From contig NZ_MVDD01000004.1 of assembly GCF_002843315.1 (NCBI RefSeq), positions 186,001-250,000 on the forward strand: a DNA stretch of 64,000 bases. Direction: 5' to 3'. Each line of letters starts with the position of its first letter. The stretch's first letter is position 1. The notes below the pieces were generated by a model, which was given only the letters and a program-made list of their open reading frames with translations, did not search any database and was not told where the DNA came from. A program made the position numbers and the translations under genes. Positions 57,674 through 64,000 of the stretch are shown one piece after another. This DNA comes from Labilibaculum filiforme (GTDB taxonomy: Bacteria; Bacteroidota; Bacteroidia; Bacteroidales; Marinifilaceae).

Positions 57674-58219
57674 ACGTTAAATTTTACTTTAAATATTTTC
57701 CTCCTAATTCATAAATGTGAGAAACGTAATTTCAGGTTTCCATTGATTCAAAAATCATTTCTAATTGGGGTTCAATGTATGAAACCATGTTGGTTTTCAT
57801 ATAATTATTATTTGTTTTTTAGTTGCCATATGGAACTTACCATGCTGAAATAATCATCTCCCTGTGTGTAGAAAGCTTTGTACATGGACGTTTCATAGTA
57901 TATTATCAGTTTCTTCTTAAAAAAAAAGAGCAGGGATATTTTTAGATCAGATTATTGGGGATAATAACTTGTCTTCCCTGCCCTTTTCACCACTAACTAA
58001 TGTTTGTTGTTGTTTATCTTTTATGTGTTTGATATCGAATTGAAAGTTTTGGGTTTAATGAGCAGACGACAAGGATTGCCGGCCTTGCCATCTGCATTCA
58101 TCCCACTAAAACTATTTTCACACTTTATATATGAAAACTCACTAACTAATTAACACAAACTAATAATAGTTACGAATGCTTCCTTTTCTATCCAAACAAT
58201 TATATTTTACTAACTGCAT
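57674..58219 (-). other. Gap between DsbD-like and M16 genes
   Basis: 546 bases. The left end must hold the M16 promoter, but no exact TAnnTTTG is seen. A long terminator sits at 57927-57987, and a palindromic CAAGG...CCTTG lies near 58070-58090. There is no ORF of believable size. Confidence 0.6.
57927..57987 (-). terminator. Terminator of the DsbD-like gene, nested hairpin
   Basis: GCAGGGA (57930-57936) pairs with TCCCTGC (57975-57981); the 38-base loop holds an inner ATTAT/ATAAT hairpin. The minus strand runs into nine T. Confidence 0.8.
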
Positions 58220-60223
58220 TTAATCAATTATTCCCGCTGTTTTTTTTTGATTGAATTTATCCTTTCCTCGTTCTAAAAAGCGAACAAAATTATCCACATT
58301 TAAATCATAGGAGGTAGGTTCCGTTAAATCTTCTCCATTCGAATCTAACAAACAATAATATGGTTGCGCATTTACATTGTATTTTCGAATTTGTAAATCG
58401 GCATTCTTTTTGCCCAAAGTTTTCTTTTTCTTGCCATCGTATTCAGAAACAATCCATTCCTCTTCAGGTAATTTTGTTTTATCATCAACGTACATAGCAA
58501 TTACAATATAATCTTCCTGCAAACGCTTCAAAACCTGTGGATCTGCCCATACATTGGCTTCCATTTCACGACAGTTAACGCAACCATGTCCGGTAAAGTC
58601 CATAAACACAGGTTTATTTTGTTTTTTAGCCGCTGCCATTCCTTCTTCGTAATCGAAATACCCATTTAAACCATGTGGTAAATGTAAAAAGTCTGAATAC
58701 TTAGCCGTGTGTGTTTCCTGATGTTGGGTAGTACCAAGGGTTCCCGCATTATTTCTTACAATTTGATTGATATCGAAATCTTGAGTTGCTTGTGGTGGAA
58801 TATATCCCGAAAGCGCTTTTAAAGGAGCTCCGAACATTCCTGGAATCATATATATTACAAAGGAAAAAGTTAAAATGGATAACATCAAACGAGGTACACT
58901 AACAAACTTTACTTCACTATCGTGAGAAAAGGTTAATTTCCCTAATAAATAGAATCCCATTAAAGTAAATACCACGATCCAAACCGCTAAGTAAACTTCG
59001 CGATCTAAAATTCCCCAATGGTAGGTTTGATCCGCAATACTTAAGAATTTTAAACCCAAAGCAAGTTCGATAAATCCTAGAACTACTTTTACAGAATTTA
59101 ACCATCCGCCCGATTTTGGCATTTTGTTTAACCAGCCTGGGAAAATTGCAAATAAGGTAAATGGCAATGCAAAAGCGGTTGAGAAACCTAACATTCCAAC
59201 AATAGGCATTAACACCTCGCCACCTGCAGATGCAACCAAAATGGCTCCAACAATAGGTCCGGTACATGAAAATGAAACCAATACCAAAGTAAATGCCATA
59301 AAGAATGCTCCCATTAAACCACCTTTATCTTCGTTAGAAACCGATTTGTTCACCATCCAACTTGGCATGGTAATTTCGAACATTCCGAAGAATGATGCTG
59401 CAAATACCATAAAAATTAAAAAGAAGAATATATTAGGCACCCAATGCGTGGAAAGAAAATTCGCAAAATCGGGCCCCATAACAACCGCTAATAATGTACC
59501 GATAAAAGTATATATTCCAATTATCGAAGCTCCATAAAAGAAAGCCTGCATTCTACCTTTGGCTTTATTCTCGCTGCTATGCATAAAAAAGCTAACGGTC
59601 ATTGGAATCATTGGGAATACACAAGGAGTAAAAATAGCTGCCAAACCTCCCAAAAAAGCAAAAATAAACACTGCCCAAAGTCCTTTTTTATTGGCAGCTG
59701 GTTTGGCTGGATCAATAATTTTGGCTTCCTCATCCTGTGCCACTTGAACTGGCGCATCTCCAATTTTTAAATCAAAATCTTCGTCGCCCATTACACATTG
59801 ACCAGTAGCATCCGAACAGGTTTGATATTCGAAAGCTCCTTTAACAAGTAAAGGCAATTCCTTTACCAAAATGGTTTGGCGCATTTCCCCTTCGTTCTCG
59901 AAATAACTTACTTCGCCATCCCAAGTTTTGTCGTGATGCTTTTGAGCATTTATTGGTTTTACCTCGCCTACTCTTTCGTAGCTTGAATTCTCGGTAAAAT
60001 CGAATTTAATAAGTATTGGTCCTAATTCAGGATCAAAATCGTTGGAATATACGTGCCAAGTTTTATCAATAGTGGCCTTAAACACAATATCCAACTGCTC
60101 ACCTACCCGAACCTCTTTATTCGAAAACTCGACCTTCCACTTGGCTGGCTGTATGACCTGTCCAAATGAAAATCCGCTAAACACTACCATAATTATGGCA
60201 AGAACTGTAAATTTCAATTTCAT
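58220..60223 (-). CDS. dsbD: DsbD-type thiol:disulfide reductase
   Basis: A 667-residue inner-membrane protein. Signal peptide 1-21; the N-terminal alpha domain (25-155) has Cys136 and Cys143; eight hydrophobic helices (182-465) carry the membrane redox pair Cys201 (FTPCVFPMIP) and Cys320 (SCTGPIVG); the C-terminal thioredoxin-like domain has the active site HGCVNCREME (Cys548, Cys551). Electrons from thioredoxin pass through the membrane to periplasmic partners for cytochrome c assembly and disulfide repair. A related truncated gene lies immediately upstream (60798-62033). Confidence 0.95.
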   Translation of the reverse strand: MKLKFTVLAIIMVVFSGFSFGQVIQPAKWKVEFSNKEVRVGEQLDIVFKATIDKTWHVYSNDFDPELGPILIKFDFTENSSYERVGEVKPINAQKHHDKTWDGEVSYFENEGEMRQTILVKELPLLVKGAFEYQTCSDATGQCVMGDEDFDLKIGDAPVQVAQDEEAKIIDPAKPAANKKGLWAVFIFAFLGGLAAIFTPCVFPMIPMTVSFFMHSSENKAKGRMQAFFYGASIIGIYTFIGTLLAVVMGPDFANFLSTHWVPNIFFFLIFMVFAASFFGMFEITMPSWMVNKSVSNEDKGGLMGAFFMAFTLVLVSFSCTGPIVGAILVASAGGEVLMPIVGMLGFSTAFALPFTLFAIFPGWLNKMPKSGGWLNSVKVVLGFIELALGLKFLSIADQTYHWGILDREVYLAVWIVVFTLMGFYLLGKLTFSHDSEVKFVSVPRLMLSILTFSFVIYMIPGMFGAPLKALSGYIPPQATQDFDINQIVRNNAGTLGTTQHQETHTAKYSDFLHLPHGLNGYFDYEEGMAAAKKQNKPVFMDFTGHGCVNCREMEANVWADPQVLKRLQEDYIVIAMYVDDKTKLPEEEWIVSEYDGKKKKTLGKKNADLQIRKYNVNAQPYYCLLDSNGEDLTEPTSYDLNVDNFVRFLERGKDKFNQKKTAGIID

Positions 60224-60797
60224 TTTTTAATCTTTTTATTAACTGAATGCTACCTATAAAATAGAATTCAATGTAATTGAGTTGATTTAGTTTATTTGAT
60301 TCTTCTCTTCATTCTGTTTTGTTACTTTAAAGACAACCAAATCACTCAATAGGGTGAAAGCATTTCTAAAAAAAATTGCTAAAATTTGTTAATTACTAAG
60401 CTCTTACAAGTTCACGACTCATCATTTTACTTTTTATTTTGTTAATTGCAAACGATGTAATACTACTGATAATCTACACAAATCGAAAATGATTTAAATC
60501 TAGATTAGATAAAAATTAGCTTTCTAATAGACCGAAAACTTTACGATTTTTTTTTTTTGATTGTAACAAAAATAGGCAATTTGATTCCTGTTTTATTGAA
60601 TTTACTCACTTTTTGCTTCCAAAAACCTAGAACAAACCGTTATTAAAAAGATGAACTCTAACTTTCATGTAAAAAAAGTGAGTAGGCTTAAATAATTTTT
60701 ACACAGCAATAAAAAAGGGTCAGACTTAACTAAAGTCTAACCCTAAAAATATCACTTACACACTTTGCGGAATAGTATCCCAAAGAGTGATCTTAAA
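60224..60797 (-). other. Gap between the DsbD gene and the truncated DsbD-like gene
   Basis: 574 AT-rich bases with A- and T-runs; a clear terminator for the truncated gene lies at 60716-60744. I see no gene, promoter match or RNA structure in the rest. Confidence 0.6.
60716..60744 (-). terminator. Terminator of the truncated DsbD-like gene
   Basis: AGGGT(C)AGACTT and AAGTCT(A)ACCCT with a five-base loop; the minus strand continues into six T. Confidence 0.86.
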
Positions 60798-62033
60798 TTA
60801 GTTAAGTTCTAACACAAACTCTTTCTTTTGGGGTGGAAAACAGATGGAAGCATCGCAGCATTGATAATACAACCAACACTTTACTTTTGTTCCTTTGGCT
60901 ATTTTACCATCAAATTTAATTGCCTGCTTAAAACTGCTTTCACCTTTATAAATTAAAATTTTATCTTTTCCAGGATATGGAGCAGGAGATGATTTATCCC
61001 ACTTGCCAACTAAATCAACTCCTTCGGGTAAGTCTAAACCTAATTCTGTTTTAATATAAGCCTCACCACTAGGCACATATGCATAAATGTGATAACCACT
61101 CATGATATTTGTTTCTATCAATACCGTTTTTTCGTTCTCATTCTTTCCGTCAACAAGCATTGCGCCTACACTAACAGGGTTCTCATGGGTTGGTTCGGCC
61201 AATTGCAAGCCAAGCTTAGTTAACTCATCCGCTATTTCAACTTCTTCTTTTTTATCATTTCTCGGACGAATATCAGGATTTGCATTTGGATCGTTAATCA
61301 TCCAAACAAAACCACCCGATTGTGTGAAAAACATTTTATTTTTGTACTTCGTATACCAAGCTCTCCATTCTTTGGCAGTCTTAAAATCTTCAAGAGTATA
61401 TCTCCACAATAATCGATTTGCTTTCTCGATATCTTTGTTTTTTTCTAACAAAGAAATAGCCGCATCTAAAATTTTAATATCTGTGTTAGCTATCCCCAAA
61501 CTCTTACAATCCTCATCAATTTTTAAACCTTCGAAGGCATCAGGTTCAGCATAAAAATAATCCATATTTTCAAGCAAGTATTTTCTTATTGCCACCGTAT
61601 CTAAACCTGTTTCTTTTAAGTAGGGTTTCTTTTCCATGTATTTTGCTAAAAACTGCTCAAAAGACTCCAAAGGCATAGGCTTAAACGCAAGAAGCATTTG
61701 ATCTATGTCACTTAACTCTTCTCCCCTCTTCTGTTTTTCCTTAACCCCATCTTGTCGTTTAATTATATCATTGTTTTGCTCTATCTTTAATTCTTGGGAT
61801 TTTTTAAAAGAACTCATCTTAATATTATGCAAAGTCCAATAAATAAAGTCTTTCGTGTAAATTCGATCATTGTACTTTTTAGCAATTCGCTTATCCTTTG
61901 CATGCTTATGTGTATAAACAATTGCATTGGCAAATACTTGCTTTGCTTCAGCAGTCATATAATCAGGCGAACCTGTAAATCCCCACAAAAAAAAGTTACC
62001 GTGACGACCAATTGCAACGGCTGTTTTTTTCCC
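60798..62033 (-). pseudogene. C-terminal half of a DsbD-alpha-like thiol protein, 5' end lost
   Basis: The frame is clear from AIGRHGNFFLWGFTGSPDYMTAEAK (about 62015) to the stop at 60798. The middle is helical (KKSQELKIEQNN, coiled coil) and the last 120 residues form a DsbD-alpha-like domain: VSVGAMLVDGKNENEK, SGYHIYAYVPSG, and CCDASICFPPQKKEF with the Cys pair. The part before GRHGN matches nothing and the region of the same bases in another frame is the start of an ECF sigma factor. The expected N-terminal signal peptide and first domain are missing. An ATG-to-stop reading of 454 codons exists, but its first 45 codons are only the shadow of the sigma gene, so it is likely non-functional or expressed only as a chance fusion. 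Confidence 0.78.
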
Positions 62034-62202
62034 ATAAAGTAATAAAGGCTTCCTGAACAATGTCTTCTGCTTGATCCAATGAATCGAAATATTTATGGGC
62101 GTATGCACAAAGTGGTGCGTAGTATAAATCGAACAAGAGGCGAAGGCCATCCTGGTCTCCACTTTTAAACATTCTGATAATTTCCTGCTCCTGATTTGCC
62201 AT
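61996..62202 (-). pseudogene. 5' part of an ECF sigma-70 factor gene, truncated
   Basis: From the ATG at 62202: MANQEQEIIRMFKSGDQDGL and LFDLYYAPLCAYAHKYF, then DQAEDIVQEAFITLWEK, all of the sigma70 region 2 of ECF factors, the core-binding and -10-recognition part. After Lys59 (62026) similarity stops; nine unrelated residues and a TAA follow. Region 4, needed for -35 recognition, is absent. The junction with the DsbD-like fragment at about 62026-62033 shows that a deletion joined the two genes out of frame. An anti-sigma factor usually following such genes is not found. Confidence 0.85.
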
Positions 62203-62694
62203 ATTTTTCGTATGTAAATGTAGAAAAGCTACTTGGATATTCAAACGGGATATTTTAAAAATATTAAAATCTCAGAAAGAAAATCAACCTGAATCGCTTA
62301 ACAGTAAGCGTTAAGTAATTTATTTTTTTAGAAAATAACACCACTTTAAAACCGTTTCTTTTTTAGATATTTAAGCATCTAAATAAACAAAAAACAACCA
62401 AACAAAGGATGTTGACTACTAACCACTAAGTAAACAACCAATTAACGATACACGAGAAACTATTGTTAAGCCAAATAAAAATTATACGTTAGAAACAACT
62501 TGACATATTTACACTCTTGTTTTTTAAAAAATTTTACTTAATTTCCGAATCGTTTTTGAAAGGATATTTTTATTTGAAATCTTTTTTCGAAAAAAAAGGG
62601 AAGCCATCGGCTGGTCATCAACCGGAAAACTTTGGCGGCGAACTGGAAGAGGAGGCCGATGGACCCTTGTAAATACAAAACTAATTATTTAATC
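62203..62694 (+). other. Leader of the DUF6261 gene with a GC-rich inverted repeat
   Basis: About 490 bases. The left part is A/T-rich with no clear feature. Near the gene, CCATCGGC (62604-62611) and GCCGATGG (62655-62662) can pair around 43 bases that are markedly GC-rich for this window. The DUF6261 ATG follows 33 bases later. A transcribed structure or a protein-binding site is possible. An alternative TTG start at 62632 would lie inside the structure and is unlikely. Confidence 0.55.
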
Positions 62695-63381
62695 ATGGAC
62701 TATCAAAACGATTTTGAAACATGGAAAGAAAGAATTGAAGCCCTTCCCCTTTCGGAGGTGAAATTACCGAATCAACCTATCGACGAGGTGACTGCCAGTG
62801 CAGAAACGCTGGCCATAGAGGCAATTAAAGACAAAGAAAGTCTTGCAAAGGCCGGACTGGATATTACGTTTATTACTGACCTGACTACCCTTTCAGGTGC
62901 TGTAAGATATTGTCAGGCAGAATGGATGAGCGAATACCGTGCTCGACAGGAGGCTCAAAAGGAGTGGTTGGAGCAATCTCCTGAAGCTTATGACTTACGC
63001 GATGAAATGCTACATCATTTTAGTTTTGTATTTCGAAATAATGAGAATGTAAATAAAAAAGTGATGCGTATTCGTGAGGGTGGTGGACATGCTGACATGA
63101 TTCAAGATTTGATTGAACTAGCCATACTTGGTGAAAAAAACCCAGAACCATTAAAATTGATTGGAGTTGATACTCTTCTTTCAAAAGCCAAAATCACTTC
63201 ACACAATATGTCTGTATTATTAGCTGAATCAAATGGATCGAAAGAGGAAAACAGTGCCACGAAATTAATGAGAGACAAAGCCTACACTTTGCTTGCAGAA
63301 AAGATGAGCACCATTCGTGAATATGGTCGTTATATTTTCTGGAAAAATGAAGATCGAAAGAAAAAATATCTTAACGATTAA
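62695..63381 (+). CDS. DUF6261-like conserved Bacteroidetes protein
   Basis: 228 residues from the ATG at 62695 (MDYQNDFETWKERIE). A longer reading through a TTG start is not supported. The protein is helical and soluble with no signal peptide: LPLSEVKLPNQPIDEVTASAE, FITDLTTLSGAVRYCQAEWM, FSFVFRNNENVNKKVMRIREGGGHADMIQDLIELA and a basic end. It resembles Bacteroidetes DUF6261, whose role is unknown; similar proteins are often present in several copies per genome. No enzyme motif was found. It has a structured leader and a strong terminator, so it is probably a single-gene unit. Confidence 0.72.
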   Translation: MDYQNDFETWKERIEALPLSEVKLPNQPIDEVTASAETLAIEAIKDKESLAKAGLDITFITDLTTLSGAVRYCQAEWMSEYRARQEAQKEWLEQSPEAYDLRDEMLHHFSFVFRNNENVNKKVMRIREGGGHADMIQDLIELAILGEKNPEPLKLIGVDTLLSKAKITSHNMSVLLAESNGSKEENSATKLMRDKAYTLLAEKMSTIREYGRYIFWKNEDRKKKYLND

Positions 63382-63404
63382 TTCCTAGAATGCCCAATTT
63401 TATT

Positions 63405-63444
63405 AGTCCCGAGGCAGGTCACACCCTCCCATCGGGACTTTTAT
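63405..63444 (+). terminator. Terminator of the DUF6261 gene
   Basis: AGTCCCGA and TCGGGACT with a 19-base loop and a short T run, 20 bases after the stop codon. Confidence 0.8.
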
Positions 63445-63559
63445 GCATCCAATCGGTAACTTGGAGCAGTCCATTGGCAATTTCTTGGCTTCAATCGGTA
63501 ACAATTACCCTCCCCGAGACAATAAGTGGTCGCCCATTAGCAATTTGACGATTTTCTAA
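63443..63559 (+). other. 38-codon open frame with repeated IGN motif, doubtful gene
   Basis: ATG at 63443 reads HPIGNLEQSIGNFLASIGNN and ends ISNLTIF. The repeated SIGN/IGN reflects imperfect DNA repeats (ATCGGTAAC twice, ATTGGCAAT once). It overlaps the end of a terminator, has no known family, and might be a decayed repeat or a very small protein. Confidence 0.25.
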
Positions 63560-63669
63560 AATACTCGTAAAAATCAAACTGAGGTAGTGCCTTTATTTTT
63601 GTATGAAGATTAAATCTGTTATCAGAATTAGCCTTAGCGCAAACTTAAATCTTGCTTGTGTAAATTTGA

Positions 63670-63696
63670 AAAGCCACCTCAAACTGAGATGGCTTT
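63670..63696 (-). terminator. Terminator of the thioredoxin gene
   Basis: AAAGCCA/TGGCTTT with inner CTCA/TGAG, followed on the minus strand by TTCAAATTTA. It lies just after the stop codon at 63722. Confidence 0.76.
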
Positions 63697-63721
63697 ACTT
63701 CAACTATTCAATTAATAATTA

Positions 63722-64000
63722 TTATTTCTCCTTTAAAATACCATTAGCTTGATCAATTAGATCCTCTGCTGTTCTTCCATTCATTCTTCCAAGAACTTCG
63801 CCTTCAGTATTCAGAATTAACAAAGTTGGATATGATTTTACTTCATAAAATGAAGCAAGTTCAATACCTTCCCCTTTTTCCATATCCATCTTAAGGCAAA
63901 CAAAATTCGTGTTATAAAACGCTCCTATTTTTTCTTGGGTGAAAACTTCTTTTGCTAACCTTTTACATGGACCACACCATTCGGTATAACAATCAATAAA
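63722..64000 (-). CDS. Thioredoxin-like protein (N-terminal part beyond the window)
   Basis: Read on the minus strand from the right edge, the frame is open for 92 codons to TAA (63724-63722). It begins FIDCYTEWCGPCKRLAKEVF, with the WCGPCK redox motif, continues FVCLKMDMEKGEG and FYEVKSYPTLLIL with the conserved cis-Pro, and ends ANGILKEK. The WCGPC motif and fold are those of thioredoxins or thiol-oxidoreductases. The first residues lie outside. The presence of a preceding Cys (DCYTEWCG) and the partial view leave open whether it is cytoplasmic or an exported TlpA-like form. Confidence 0.88.
   Translation of the reverse strand, partial: FIDCYTEWCGPCKRLAKEVFTQEKIGAFYNTNFVCLKMDMEKGEGIELASFYEVKSYPTLLILNTEGEVLGRMNGRTAEDLIDQANGILKEK

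Noticed and set aside
62034-62162. N-terminal 43 codons of the 454-codon frame
   Set aside because: They are a shadow of the ECF sigma factor fragment in another frame, without signal peptide or similarity.

Overview
The window is a 64-kb piece of an AT-rich Bacteroidetes chromosome. The evidence is SusC/SusD outer-membrane glycan import, a C-terminal type 9 secretion sorting domain, TonB-dependent receptors with carboxypeptidase-like N-termini, LytTR and Y_Y_Y/propeller regulators, Bacteroidetes-only families (DUF6913, DUF6261) and sigma-ABfr-type promoters (TTG/TTTG ... TAnnTTTG). Gene content fits a marine or anaerobic member of the Bacteroidales/Marinilabiliales, but I cannot name a genus from the sequence alone.

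Left part (1-25 kb): the end of an MscS channel gene; a three-gene operon of a RimB-like protease, RimK and an AstE-like deacylase; a decayed cupin gene (two stops and a frameshift); a large secreted glycosidase with a T9SS tail; a TonB-dependent receptor with its own promoter; a four-gene LiaF-like/LytS/LytR envelope-stress operon; a multi-PAS histidine kinase; then housekeeping genes (ligA, DnaQ-like exonuclease, DUF6913, dapA, an LpoB-like lipoprotein, a COG3014 lipoprotein). A solitary H-NOX-like protein, an esterase, YceI and an AraC regulator follow.

Middle (25.3-28.6 kb): a tRNA-Arg(ACG) with a near-perfect promoter is followed directly by three almost identical 130-131 bp tandem units. 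Each unit ends in a copy of the last 15 bases of the tRNA. Next come terminators and a RloB/AAA-ATPase pair typical of phage-defence loci. This is the most mobile-looking part of the window.

Polysaccharide utilisation locus (28.6-51 kb, all on the minus strand): SusC, SusD, a surface glycan-binding lipoprotein, two GH16 laminarinase-like lipoproteins, a 1152-residue GH149/GH161-type beta-1,3-glucan phosphorylase, GH17, two GPH-family sugar symporters, GH30, a mutarotase-like protein, and upstream a membrane-spanning propeller/LuxR regulator. Together they suggest capture of a laminarin-like beta-1,3(1,6)-glucan at the surface, trimming by lipoprotein enzymes, uptake of short oligosaccharides, and phosphorolysis in the cytoplasm, which saves ATP. 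A 127-bp MITE-like inverted repeat sits inside the locus.

Right part (51-64 kb): a cysteine/redox cluster (cysteine-synthase-like enzyme with a Cys-rich tail, thioredoxin reductase, Fe-S serine/cysteine lyase family), an M16 peptidase, a DsbD-type thiol reductase, and a deletion scar where the start of an ECF sigma factor gene is joined out of frame to the C-terminal half of a DsbD-like protein. A DUF6261 gene and a truncated thioredoxin gene complete the window. Most minus-strand units end in clear intrinsic terminators.
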